This document shows positions 37,929 through 45,934 of a DNA stretch of 64,000 nt, in pieces. The DNA comes from Leucothrix pacifica. Its GTDB lineage: Bacteria > Pseudomonadota > Gammaproteobacteria > Thiotrichales > Thiotrichaceae. The notes under the pieces were generated by a model. The model searched no databases, was not told where the DNA came from, and saw nothing but the letters and a program-made list of their open reading frames with translations. The position numbers were made by a program, and so were the translations under genes. The stretch covers positions 1 through 64,000 of the forward strand of contig NZ_QGKM01000008.1 in assembly GCF_003172875.1 (NCBI RefSeq), in the 5' to 3' direction. Positions within the stretch are counted from its first letter, which is position 1, and each line of letters starts with the position of its first letter.

Positions 37929-38534
37929 TTGAAAAACACGCTTATTCAAGGGGTTTGTTGTTGTGCGCTATTATCGACCGGGGCTAGCGCGATGCAACCA
38001 AATATAAAGATTTATGACATAAATTACGCGGGTTCCGGTTGCCCAATAGGGTCAGTGTCTGTCAGTATGACGCCTAATAAAGGTGCCATAAACGCAGTAT
38101 TTGACCGTTTTTATGCATCACTCTCTAACAAGCAAGGTCAGCAAGTAAAACGCTGCAAGCTTTCCATGAGTATTCAGGTTCCTAAGAATAAGCGGGTACG
38201 TTTGAGGCAGGTCAGGTTTCGCGGTTTCTACGAGCTACCAGCGAATGCATACACTAAGTTTGTGCGTAACTATAGATTTGGTAGCAAGACTAAGCAGGTT
38301 AACAGAACTTTACAGGGTAAAGGCTTCCGTGTGATTAATCAGCGAGAGCCGTTTAATACGAGTTGGGAAAGGTGTGGTAAGAACGTAAGGCTGCAGGTCG
38401 ATAGTATGATCGAGTTGAAAAGTCGTTCCGATAATTCGTCACAAGTTGGTATTGATTCATTTGATCAACTTATGAAGCGGAATTATCGAGGTGAACGGGG
38501 TTGGAAATTCATTCTCGACTTCACGCCTTGTTAG
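37929..38534 (+). CDS. DUF4360-type exported protein, second paralogue
   Basis: A protein of 201 residues read from a TTG at 37929, which has CAGGGGG just upstream; no ATG fits the start. A signal peptide ends near STGASA. Conserved features are YAGSGCPIGSVSVSMTPN, QQVKRCKLSMSIQVPKNKR, QVRFRGFYELP and SWERCGKNVRLQVDSMIEL, ending in FTPC. Unlike the lipoprotein paralogue at 36643 it has no lipobox. Both probably lie in the envelope and may be controlled with the nearby kinase/ECF pair. Confidence 0.8.
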   Translation: MKNTLIQGVCCCALLSTGASAMQPNIKIYDINYAGSGCPIGSVSVSMTPNKGAINAVFDRFYASLSNKQGQQVKRCKLSMSIQVPKNKRVRLRQVRFRGFYELPANAYTKFVRNYRFGSKTKQVNRTLQGKGFRVINQREPFNTSWERCGKNVRLQVDSMIELKSRSDNSSQVGIDSFDQLMKRNYRGERGWKFILDFTPC

Positions 38535-38539
38535 TACTG

Positions 38540-39217
38540 CTAGTCACCACTTGAGAATAGCTTTTTAATGGTTTTCTGAATAGAGCCAAGCAGAGAGTCA
38601 TCTTTGCTTGGCTCTTCTGTTATCTGAAGTTGGTTCTCAGAGGGGGGCTTTTCGGGTAATGTCTCTGGTGTAGCTATGTCGGTGCTTAGGCTCGGTGGGG
38701 TTGATGCGTATCTATTACCAGACTCTGTGACCTGCCGAAATACCTTTTCATCCACACTCAACCCTTGGCAGTGTGGTGCTTCCATTTTTGCATCTATAGC
38801 CAGAACTTCGTCGCTGCTGATGATCACCCCTTGAAGAAATTGGCTGCATTGTTGATCGGTTGGTAGTTTGTGATATGTTTTTTTCTCGTCAGTCCAGTCT
38901 AGTTTGCCACCCGCTACGAGTGCCACCGCATCTATGTTGAGGTCTGGATAACTATGTGTCAGTGGTTCGGTCTTGGAGTCGTTTTCGGCTGTTACCCAAT
39001 AACAAGGTGAACCCAGCAATAAGTTGATTGACTGTGTTGCCTGATTATTTTGATTGACGATTAATTTACACTCCCGATCCTTATTATCCAGTGCAAGCAA
39101 GGAAGTTAGTGGCTTTGTTTCTGAATTTTTTGACGCATGGGTATCAGCAACGCCCGGTTGGCTCACCAATATTGCACTCAACAGAATTCCAAGTGAGCAC
39201 TTATTTGACTGTTTCAT
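38540..39217 (-). CDS. Exported protein of unknown function, candidate partner of the Tae4-like amidase
   Basis: A protein of 225 residues from the ATG at 39217 (MKQSNKCSLGILL), with a signal peptide ending near GVADTHA; the frame extends upstream to 39292 inside the preceding gene. Four cysteines are visible in the mature part (KDRECKLI, SPCYWVT, DQQCSQF, PHCQGL), fitting a disulfide-bonded periplasmic protein. A proline-rich tail of about 50 residues ends in a short helix. It lies 13 bases after the amidase gene, the place where immunity proteins usually sit. It is longer than known Tai4 proteins and I see no clear match, so the role is inferred from position only. Confidence 0.65.
   Translation of the reverse strand: MKQSNKCSLGILLSAILVSQPGVADTHASKNSETKPLTSLLALDNKDRECKLIVNQNNQATQSINLLLGSPCYWVTAENDSKTEPLTHSYPDLNIDAVALVAGGKLDWTDEKKTYHKLPTDQQCSQFLQGVIISSDEVLAIDAKMEAPHCQGLSVDEKVFRQVTESGNRYASTPPSLSTDIATPETLPEKPPSENQLQITEEPSKDDSLLGSIQKTIKKLFSSGD
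38582..38615. other. 11-bp stem-loop at the 3' junction of two convergent genes
   Basis: AGAGCCAAGCA (38582-38592) and TGCTTGGCTCT (38605-38615) form a perfect stem with a 12-base loop. On the plus strand it is followed by TCTGTTATCT, a weak U-rich tract, so it could end the DUF4360 transcript from inside the convergent gene. It also codes for the C-terminus of the minus-strand protein. Confidence 0.55.
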
Positions 39218-39230
39218 GTCAGCACCACGC

Positions 39231-40178
39231 TTAGTAAATATCCCAAAACCAAAGCTCTTTGAAGCTGGCGTCGAAATAAGACGGAAAGCCACCGACTAAG
39301 GCCTCGCCATCCCAGACGTCAATGTGATCGGTTGTACCCCATCCATCGCGGAAGAAAATAATACCGGTGCGTCCCAATATTTCCTCCTGACTGTGAACGA
39401 TGCTGCGTGATCCAAATGTTCGGGGTTCTGACTTGATCCAGTTCGCTAACTCTTGTGCCGCTAACACATGACCTTTAACTAAGCCGTCTTTGTGGTGTTT
39501 GAAGGCGCGGTACTCTGAAGTGCAGCGTCTGATAATACCGCGGTCTTCTGGTAGTTTGATGCCTGATAACTCAAGTGCTGCCCCCATACGGATGGCGCAC
39601 TGATTAGTAAACAGGGTTTCGTCGCAGATGTTTTTACGCCCGGGGTGGTTCGCCCAGAATAACTTCATCAATGAGACAGTGACCACTATCTCGATTGAAC
39701 TCTCCGGGTTGCTTACTTTGATGGTCTGAGTATCATTATCTGATGCCGAGACTTTGCTGAACTGGATCGTAAACTGACCGTTTGAATCGATATCGTTTAC
39801 TAACTTAGCATCACGCGTGCCACTCAGGTCGAGTGTGCAGTCTGCGTAATCTCCCGCTGGTTCGGTGACAATCTGGAAATTCACATTACGGTTTACAGGA
39901 ACTTTATTTCCCTCTGTCGTAATCGCAGAGATAATCGTGCGAGCTGGAGCTGGAGCTGGAGCTGGAGCTGGAGCTGGAGCTGGAGCTGGAGCTGGAGGTG
40001 CCGGTGTTTCTGTTTCTGTTTCTGTTTCTGGCGCCTCTGTGGGTGTGCTGACAGCTGGTGGAGCTACCTCAGGTGATGAGGATGTGTCATCGACAGGGGC
40101 AGTCGGTGTAGAAACATCAGGCTGCCTGTTCTTACTAAACAGATTACGCAGCCATTGTATAAACTCATTGAACGACAT
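39231..40178 (-). CDS. Tae4-like peptidoglycan amidase with proline-alanine linker and Ig-like segment
   Basis: A protein of 315 residues. The C-terminal part (about 170-315) matches T6SS amidase effector Tae4, which cleaves the D-Glu-mDAP bond. It shows TNQCAIRMGAALELSGIKLP, with the nucleophile Cys194, TGIIFFRDGWG, and DHIDVWDG with His285, then SYFDASFKELWFWDIY. Before it are a short N-terminal helix (FIQWLRNLF), acidic TE repeats, a PA-repeat linker (about 59-79) and an Ig-like segment (81-170). No signal peptide is present, as expected for a T6SS cargo, but no T6SS gene is in view. The exported neighbour downstream may be its immunity protein. Confidence 0.82.
   Translation of the reverse strand: MSFNEFIQWLRNLFSKNRQPDVSTPTAPVDDTSSSPEVAPPAVSTPTEAPETETETETPAPPAPAPAPAPAPAPAPAPARTIISAITTEGNKVPVNRNVNFQIVTEPAGDYADCTLDLSGTRDAKLVNDIDSNGQFTIQFSKVSASDNDTQTIKVSNPESSIEIVVTVSLMKLFWANHPGRKNICDETLFTNQCAIRMGAALELSGIKLPEDRGIIRRCTSEYRAFKHHKDGLVKGHVLAAQELANWIKSEPRTFGSRSIVHSQEEILGRTGIIFFRDGWGTTDHIDVWDGEALVGGFPSYFDASFKELWFWDIY
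39941..39994. repeat. Hexanucleotide tandem repeat in the amidase linker
   Basis: Nine perfect copies of GAGCTG (plus strand) code for alternating Pro-Ala on the minus strand. The unit is six bases, so slipped-strand changes alter linker length by two residues without frameshift. Near 40006-40029, four TTTCTG-like units code for Thr-Glu repeats. Confidence 0.95.
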
Positions 40179-40228
40179 ATCGATTTCTCCATAAATTCGG
40201 ATCTAGCGTTCTTTGTATCAGCGAGATA

Positions 40229-40657
40229 TTACTCCGACTTTTCGGTTCCTTCAGTCGTAGCTTTTTCGCCAGTCATTTTTTCTACCGCTTCAGTTGCCTC
40301 GGTCGCGACATCATCTGCAGCGGCTTCAACTTTTTCTACGGCTGATTCCACTGTTGACTCAACAGCAGTTTTTTCTGCCTCTGCATCAGTCGCCTCAGCT
40401 TGTTTTTCTTCAGACTTGTCAGCTGCTTCCGACTTGTCTTCAGAAGCGTCCACTGTTTCAGTGACGGGTTTGATTTCTTCCGGCTTTTTATCTTGATTAT
40501 CAGCAGTCGGTTCCAGAGTGTTAGCCGGTACAACTGATGTGTCTGGCAAGCCAAGGTTCATGGCAGGGGGTAGATCTGGTGTGGGACGTAGAATAAGGCC
40601 AGCGATAATCGCTCCAGCTAATGCAATAATGACGATGCCGCCAAACTTTCCAAACAT
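40229..40657 (-). CDS. Membrane-anchored acidic protein of unknown function
   Basis: A protein of 142 residues with a Shine-Dalgarno (AGGAG). An N-terminal hydrophobic segment, GGIVIIALAGAIIAGLIL, is followed by a proline-rich stretch and about 80 residues rich in Glu, Ala, Lys and Asp with coiled-coil character. It begins the three-gene run leading to the Tae4-like amidase (50 bases between them). No enzyme motif is seen; it could tether or chaperone, but this is only a guess. Confidence 0.6.
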   Translation of the reverse strand: MFGKFGGIVIIALAGAIIAGLILRPTPDLPPAMNLGLPDTSVVPANTLEPTADNQDKKPEEIKPVTETVDASEDKSEAADKSEEKQAEATDAEAEKTAVESTVESAVEKVEAAADDVATEATEAVEKMTGEKATTEGTEKSE

Positions 40658-40768
40658 GAGGTTCTCCTAACGTATCCTTGTTATTTTATAGTAATCGCGA
40701 TGATGCGCCGAGTGTAGCATCTCAGCGCCATAAAATAAAAACAGTGTTTAGAGGCGTTGCCTGGAGAG

Positions 40769-41737
40769 TTAGTGGTGTCTTTGTATGGAGAACCAGGCTA
40801 ATTCAGTTAAAGCCGTTTTTTCCGGACTATTTTCAAGATGACTAAGGCTTTCAACAGCGAGCTTTATCTCATTTTCCGCGGCATTGTAGGCGTAATCCAG
40901 TGCGCCGGTTTTGTTGATGACTGTCAGGATTTCATCGATTCTATCAAGGCCGCCTTCCTCGATCGCAGTGCGAATCATTTGTGCTTCCTCGCCCTCGCTA
41001 CGTTGCAACGCGATAATTAATGGCAGTGTTGGTTTACCTTCAGCAAGGTCGTCGCCGACATTCTTTCCCATTTCATCAGCCGAAGCACTGTAATCAAGAA
41101 TGTCGTCAATAACCTGAAAAGCAGTTCCTAAATGCATGCCATAATCAGCCATGGCTTTTTCTTCGTCAGTCGGTCTTTTGGCAAGGATAGCGCCGAGCTG
41201 AGAAGCTGCTTCAAAGAGCTTGGCCGTTTTAGAGTAGATTACTTCGAGATAGCGCGCTTCCGTAGTATCCGCATCATTACAATTAAGTAACTGTAGTACT
41301 TCGCCTTCGGCAATGACGTTGGTTGCTTGTGAGAGGATTTGCATCACGCGCATCTCGCCCACATCCACCATCATTTCAAACGACCGGGAATAAAGGAAGT
41401 CACCCACTAAAACAGCGGCTTGATTGCCCCATATATTATTGGCTGTGTCTTTGCCGCGTCGCATGTCCGACTCATCAACAACGTCGTCATGGAGCAGGGT
41501 GGCAGTATGGATAAATTCTACAATAGCAGCGATATCAACATGCTGCTGACCCTTGTAGCCACAAGCTCTGGCTGTCAGAAGTGCAAGCATTGGGCGTAGA
41601 CGTTTGCCACCATTACCTATAATGTAGTGACTGAGCTGGTTGATTAGCACGACATCCGATTGTAATCTTTTTTGTATTAATGAATTAACGTCGCCCATGT
41701 CGTCGGCGATTAGTGCCTGAATTTCCTTAAATTCCAT
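40769..41737 (-). CDS. ispB: Polyprenyl (octaprenyl) diphosphate synthase
   Basis: The trans-prenyltransferase that makes the side chain of ubiquinone from FPP and IPP. It has 322 residues. The first aspartate-rich motif is LLHDDVVDESDMRRG, the second FQVIDDILDYSA; GGKRLRPMLALL is the usual N-terminal signature. Chain length (C40) is by family analogy with E. coli IspB. It is divergent from rplU, the usual arrangement in gammaproteobacteria. Confidence 0.96.
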   Translation of the reverse strand: MEFKEIQALIADDMGDVNSLIQKRLQSDVVLINQLSHYIIGNGGKRLRPMLALLTARACGYKGQQHVDIAAIVEFIHTATLLHDDVVDESDMRRGKDTANNIWGNQAAVLVGDFLYSRSFEMMVDVGEMRVMQILSQATNVIAEGEVLQLLNCNDADTTEARYLEVIYSKTAKLFEAASQLGAILAKRPTDEEKAMADYGMHLGTAFQVIDDILDYSASADEMGKNVGDDLAEGKPTLPLIIALQRSEGEEAQMIRTAIEEGGLDRIDEILTVINKTGALDYAYNAAENEIKLAVESLSHLENSPEKTALTELAWFSIQRHH

Positions 41738-41916
41738 AATCCTGGCTGTGCTCGTCTGTCGCGATATAAAGGGCGAATGCTAGGTAGATGGCTGCGTACT
41801 GTCAAGGGTACAATTAAAACGATAAAAACAAATCTGACGATTGACGGGGTAACCTGAAGAAAGTATACTCCCGCGGCTTATTGATAGACTCTATTCGCTT
41901 AGTTAGGAGCAAGAAC

Positions 41917-42228
41917 ATGTACGCCATCTTTACTACTGGTGGAAAACAATACCGCGTATCACAAGGTGATGTGCTGGATATTGAGAAGTTGGACGTTGAA
42001 GAAGGCGCAAGCGTCGATTTTGATAATGTCCTTATGGTTAGCAATGATGACGCTGTGCAGATCGGTGCTCCTTATGTTGAAGGTGGCAAGGTCACTGCAA
42101 CAGTAACGAAGCAAGGCCGTGGCAAGAAAGTTGAAATTGTAAAATTCAAACGCCGCAAGCATCACCAGAAACGCACTGGTCATCGTCAATATTTAACAAA
42201 AGTTGAGATCACAGCGATCTCTGCTTAA
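41917..42228 (+). CDS. rplU: 50S ribosomal protein L21
   Basis: A protein of 103 residues starting at the ATG at 41917 ([14 protein letters not shown]), with TTAGGAG upstream; an earlier in-frame TTG at 41881 is not used. The [14 protein letters not shown]-terminal region is the L21 signature for binding 23S rRNA. It is followed by rpmA in the same operon. Confidence 0.98.
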   Translation: MYAIFTTGGKQYRVSQGDVLDIEKLDVEEGASVDFDNVLMVSNDDAVQIGAPYVEGGKVTATVTKQGRGKKVEIVKFKRRKHHQKRTGHRQYLTKVEITAISA

Positions 42229-42272
42229 TTAAAATAGATTCAATTCTATTTTAAGCTAAAGAGGATTTAGTA

Positions 42273-42533
42273 ATGGCACATAAGAAAGCGGCGGGTAGTA
42301 CTCGCAACGGACGTGATTCGATATCGAAGCGTCTTGGTGTTAAGCGTTTTGGCGGTCAGGTTGTAACTGCTGGAAGCATTATCGTACGTCAGCGTGGAAC
42401 TCGTTTCCACCCGGGTACTGATGTAGGCTGTGGTAAAGACCACACTTTGTTCGCAAAAGCAGACGGTGTTGTTGTTTTCGAAACAAAAGGCCCACAGAAC
42501 CGTAAATACGTAAGCATTCAAGCTTCTGCTTAA
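42273..42533 (+). CDS. rpmA: 50S ribosomal protein L27
   Basis: A protein of 86 residues beginning [16 protein letters not shown], with [10 protein letters not shown]-like [18 protein letters not shown] and [12 protein letters not shown], all typical of L27. It has AAAGAGG upstream. The obgE gene that often follows is absent; instead a strong terminator ends the operon. Confidence 0.98.
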   Translation: MAHKKAAGSTRNGRDSISKRLGVKRFGGQVVTAGSIIVRQRGTRFHPGTDVGCGKDHTLFAKADGVVVFETKGPQNRKYVSIQASA

Positions 42534-42554
42534 TCGCTACTGCGTATATCGAAA

Positions 42555-42583
42555 AAGCCCCATCTATTGAATGGGGCTTTTTT
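42555..42583 (+). terminator. Terminator of rplU-rpmA
   Basis: AAGCCCCAT (42555-42563) pairs with ATGGGGCTT (42571-42579), followed by a T run. It lies 22 bases after the rpmA stop. Confidence 0.93.
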
Positions 42584-42696
42584 GTGTCCGGGTGATTTGT
42601 ATTTATGTGACTTGTTGCGTTAGAAGCGCTCTATAGGTATCAATAAATCGCGGATACATACAGTGTGTATTGCTCGCAACTAACTCGCTTTAAGGA

Positions 42697-43164
42697 TCAG
42701 TTGATCACCAGAGAGACTTCACCTAAATGCATGTGACCATCTTCTGAAATAGCCAAACGAAGAATGGTATTTCCGGCATCTAGCTGAGGCATAATCGGTA
42801 GGGTGTTCCAGAGCTTTCGATACTCATCGTGACCAGCACCAACTGCCTGACTCTCATTACCATTACTCACAATTGACAATGCCACATCATCCAATCGTGT
42901 CGCTGAGGTTACAGTGACCGGTAACGGCTTCCCTGATTCTGGTGCCTCATTGAATCGGATGTGTAGTGTGAGTCCCCGCCCCTCAACTTCACAGGCGTCC
43001 TGAACTGGCTTGCATTCGCCTTTAGGTACTAACTTATAGTACTTGGCATCCTCACGATTGGTCATGTACAGATCCATTAGACCATAACCACCGATACCCA
43101 GAAATGGAGCCATAATCAATGCAATAAATTTGTGTTTATCTCTTAGTATACTTTTAAAGTTCAA
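42697..43164 (-). CDS. Membrane-anchored protein of unknown function
   Basis: A protein of about 155 residues from a TTG at 43164, because no ATG precedes the membrane segment; the start is uncertain. One N-terminal hydrophobic stretch (FIALIMAPFLGIGGYGLMDL) is followed by an extracytoplasmic domain with two cysteines (GECKPVQDACEV). Beta-strand-like stretches follow (GLTLHIRFNEAP, VTVTSATRLDDVALSIVS). No family recognised. It is not obviously linked to either neighbour. Confidence 0.65.
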   Translation of the reverse strand: MNFKSILRDKHKFIALIMAPFLGIGGYGLMDLYMTNREDAKYYKLVPKGECKPVQDACEVEGRGLTLHIRFNEAPESGKPLPVTVTSATRLDDVALSIVSNGNESQAVGAGHDEYRKLWNTLPIMPQLDAGNTILRLAISEDGHMHLGEVSLVIN

Positions 43165-43428
43165 ATGCGTAATGACGGCGAAAGCCGCTCCTCTCCCAAA
43201 ATAAATGTTTAGCCAAGCAAATAGGTAATGTCATGTGTCGGTCTCAGGAGGTCAGATAGCTGACTCCTTTTGTCCAGAGAACCATCCCATCTATCTCATG
43301 CCACTGCCATGATCAAACCCCTGTAATACTATCTTACAAAAGATCTCAGATGTGTACGCCCTAGAGTGAAACACAAACTGGGCTTATAGCATAAATTAAA
43401 AATTAATAAAGTTCGCGAGTTACGCCTT

Positions 43429-45285
43429 ATGCCGCAATACATTTTGGGAATTTCAGCCTACTACCATGACAGTGCTGCGGCACTAATCCGTGACGGACAG
43501 CTGATATCTGCGGCACAAGAAGAGCGATTCAGCCGCAAAAAACATGATCCCGGCTTTCCCAAGGCATCCATTGAATACTGCTTGAAGCAGGCAGATATCA
43601 AGCTTGGTGATGTTGCGCACATTGTCTTTTATGACAAGCCACTTCTTAAATTTGAACGTCTGCTTGAAACCTACCTGGCGTATGCGCCGAGAGGATTTCG
43701 GTCCTTTATGATGGCGATACCGATTTGGATCAAAGAAAAGTTGTTTCTCAAAAAGACATTGAGACGTTCATTGTCTGAGTTGTCGGGCATTCCCGAAGCA
43801 GAACTGCCGGGTTTATTGTTTACCGAACATCATCAATCACACGCCGCATCAGCATTTTTCCCCAGTCCGTATGAGAGTGCTGCGGTGATGTGTCTGGATG
43901 GTGTTGGGGAGTGGGCTACCACTTCTGTTTGGATTGGTAATGGCAATACGCTGACGCCGCAGTGGGAAATAGACTTCCCGCATTCACTGGGGTTGCTGTA
44001 CTCCGCTTTTACTTACTACACCGGTTTTAGGGTTAACTCAGGCGAGTATAAGCTGATGGGATTGGCGCCTTACGGTGAGCCTAAGTATGTTGATGTGATC
44101 TTAGAGAACCTTCTGGATTTAAAAGACGACGGTACGTTCCGTCTGAATATGCGCTATTTCAATTACGCAACGGGTCTGACGATGACCAATAAGCGATTCG
44201 CAGATCTGTTTGGTGCACCTGCCAGAGAGCCAGAAGCTGAGCTGACACAACGCGAAATGGATATAGCTCGCTCTATTCAGGTCGTCACGGAAGAAGTTGT
44301 ATTAAGGCTTGCTCGCACGGTTCACAAAGAGACTGGACAAAAGCATCTGTGCTTAGCTGGTGGTGTGGCATTAAATTGTGTGGCGAATGGTCGACTGTTG
44401 CGGGAAGGGCCGTTTGAGTCGATATGGATTCAGCCGGCTTCCGGTGACGCTGGTGGGGCCATCGGTGCCGCTTTGTCAGCACATCACGAATATCAGGAAA
44501 AGCCGCGTCACAGGCCATTACAAGCCCGTCAGATGGATGCGATGCAAGGCGCATACCTTGGCCCTGAATACTCAGCAGAGGAAATTAAGTCGTATCTGGA
44601 TTCGGTTGGTGCTAAGTATCAGGAATTAGGTAATGACGAAATATTTACTCAGGTTGCCAATCATCTTGATGATGAAAAAGTGATCGGTTGGTTTGCAGGG
44701 CGTATGGAGTTTGGTCCACGTGCGCTAGGTGGGCGCTCGATCATCGGTGATGCACGCAGTCAAAAAATGCAGTCAATCATGAATCTCAAGATAAAGTATC
44801 GTGAATCATTCCGGCCATTTGCACCGATCATTAAACATGACAAAGTGTCTGAGTGGTTTGAGCACAAAGGGGCGAGCCCTTACATGTTAATCGTCGCTCC
44901 GGTACGTGAAGATAAACGCAAGCTGATGACTGAAGAGGAAACAAAATTATTCGGCATCGATAAGTTGAATATACCGCGTTCTGAAATCCCTGCCGTAACT
45001 CATGTTGATTACTCCGCACGTTTGCAAACTGTACACCCTCAGACGAATCCGAGGTTTTACAAATTACTGGATACCTTTGAGTCAAAAACAGGCTGTCCAC
45101 TCCTGGTAAACACATCGTTTAACGTTCGAGGTGAGCCGATCGTCAATACACCAGAGGATGCATATCGTTGTTTCATGCGAACAGAAATGGACTTTCTGGT
45201 TTTAGAAAATTTCCTCATAGATAAAACATCGCAACCCAATTGGCAGGAAAAAACTGATTGGAAACAGGAGTTCGATCTGGATTAG
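43429..45285 (+). CDS. NodU/CmcH-family carbamoyltransferase
   Basis: A protein of 618 residues with both halves of the family: an N-terminal YrdC/TsaD-like domain (ISAYYHDSAAALIRDGQLIS and EHHQSHAASAFFPSPYES, and the CLAGGVALNCVANGRLL loop) and the C-terminal domain (GRMEFGPRALGGRSIIGDAR and NTSFNVRGEPIVNTPEDAY). It transfers a carbamoyl group from carbamoyl phosphate, via an adenylate, to a hydroxyl of a sugar or natural product. It starts a cluster with SxtJ, DUF5989 and SGNH proteins, which suggests modification of a saccharide or surface polymer. The substrate is unknown. Confidence 0.93.
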   Translation: MPQYILGISAYYHDSAAALIRDGQLISAAQEERFSRKKHDPGFPKASIEYCLKQADIKLGDVAHIVFYDKPLLKFERLLETYLAYAPRGFRSFMMAIPIWIKEKLFLKKTLRRSLSELSGIPEAELPGLLFTEHHQSHAASAFFPSPYESAAVMCLDGVGEWATTSVWIGNGNTLTPQWEIDFPHSLGLLYSAFTYYTGFRVNSGEYKLMGLAPYGEPKYVDVILENLLDLKDDGTFRLNMRYFNYATGLTMTNKRFADLFGAPAREPEAELTQREMDIARSIQVVTEEVVLRLARTVHKETGQKHLCLAGGVALNCVANGRLLREGPFESIWIQPASGDAGGAIGAALSAHHEYQEKPRHRPLQARQMDAMQGAYLGPEYSAEEIKSYLDSVGAKYQELGNDEIFTQVANHLDDEKVIGWFAGRMEFGPRALGGRSIIGDARSQKMQSIMNLKIKYRESFRPFAPIIKHDKVSEWFEHKGASPYMLIVAPVREDKRKLMTEEETKLFGIDKLNIPRSEIPAVTHVDYSARLQTVHPQTNPRFYKLLDTFESKTGCPLLVNTSFNVRGEPIVNTPEDAYRCFMRTEMDFLVLENFLIDKTSQPNWQEKTDWKQEFDLD

Positions 45286-45287
45286 TC

Positions 45288-45704
45288 ATGATGAATAGTG
45301 AAGTAAAGAAAACAGACTTTACCGCCAAAGAGCTCAGAGACTTTGGGTTGATTATGGCGGGTATGTTAATACTCATGTTTGGTTTGGTATTGCCGTGGTT
45401 GTTTAGCTTTTCAACACCGTATTGGCCGTTCATCGCTGCTTTTGGCTTTGTCGTCGCAGCATTGCTTAAACCACTGATTCTGGCACCGGTTAACCGCGTC
45501 TGGTTGAAAATCAGCGACGTATTAGGTTGGGTAAACACACGGTTAGTGATGGGAATAATGTTCTTTTTATTAATTGTTCCGATCGGCTTACTGGTGCGGG
45601 TTTTCAAAAAAGACCCACTGAATAATCAGTGGTCTGAGACGGATGAAAGCTACCGTATCGTCACTAAAAACAGAAACAAAGATCACTTGGAGAAACCTTT
45701 CTAA
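45288..45704 (+). CDS. SxtJ-family membrane protein
   Basis: A protein of 138 residues starting at the ATG at 45288, 2 bases after the carbamoyltransferase stop. Two or three hydrophobic stretches are present (FGLIMAGMLILMFGLVLPWL, PFIAAFGFVVAALL, VMGIMFFLLIVPIGLLVRVF). The plan and its position next to a carbamoyltransferase match SxtJ, known from saxitoxin clusters and many polysaccharide-linked clusters. Its molecular function is unknown. The next gene starts within its stop codon. Confidence 0.85.
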   Translation: MMNSEVKKTDFTAKELRDFGLIMAGMLILMFGLVLPWLFSFSTPYWPFIAAFGFVVAALLKPLILAPVNRVWLKISDVLGWVNTRLVMGIMFFLLIVPIGLLVRVFKKDPLNNQWSETDESYRIVTKNRNKDHLEKPF

Positions 45705-45856
45705 TGTTGGACTTAATGTCAGACCTTTGGTCATTCATGCGTGAGCGTAAGAAGTTCTGGCTCGCGCCAATTATTTTATTAATGGTGTTATTAGGTGGAT
45801 TGCTTGTGTTTGCACAAGGTAGCGCAATCGCACCGTTTATTTACACCTTATTTTGA
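45704..45856 (+). CDS. DUF5989-type small membrane protein
   Basis: A 50-residue protein, MLDLMSDLWSFMRERKKFWL... to a TGA, starting at the ATG in TAATG, so translation is coupled to the SxtJ gene. One membrane helix (APIILLMVLLGGLLVFAQGS) follows a basic, tryptophan-containing N-terminus. This matches DUF5989, which regularly accompanies SxtJ and carbamoyltransferases. Function unknown. Confidence 0.85.
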   Translation: MLDLMSDLWSFMRERKKFWLAPIILLMVLLGGLLVFAQGSAIAPFIYTLF

Positions 45857-45934
45857 TGTGAATCACGATATGTTCTCCTGGATTGGCAGGATGCCAGCTC
45901 AGGTAACCGAGATATAAAACAGGGGTAAGTTCGG

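Noticed and set aside
39941-39994. CRISPR-like array
   Set aside because: The repeat is a contiguous 6-base unit with no spacers and encodes Pro-Ala in frame.
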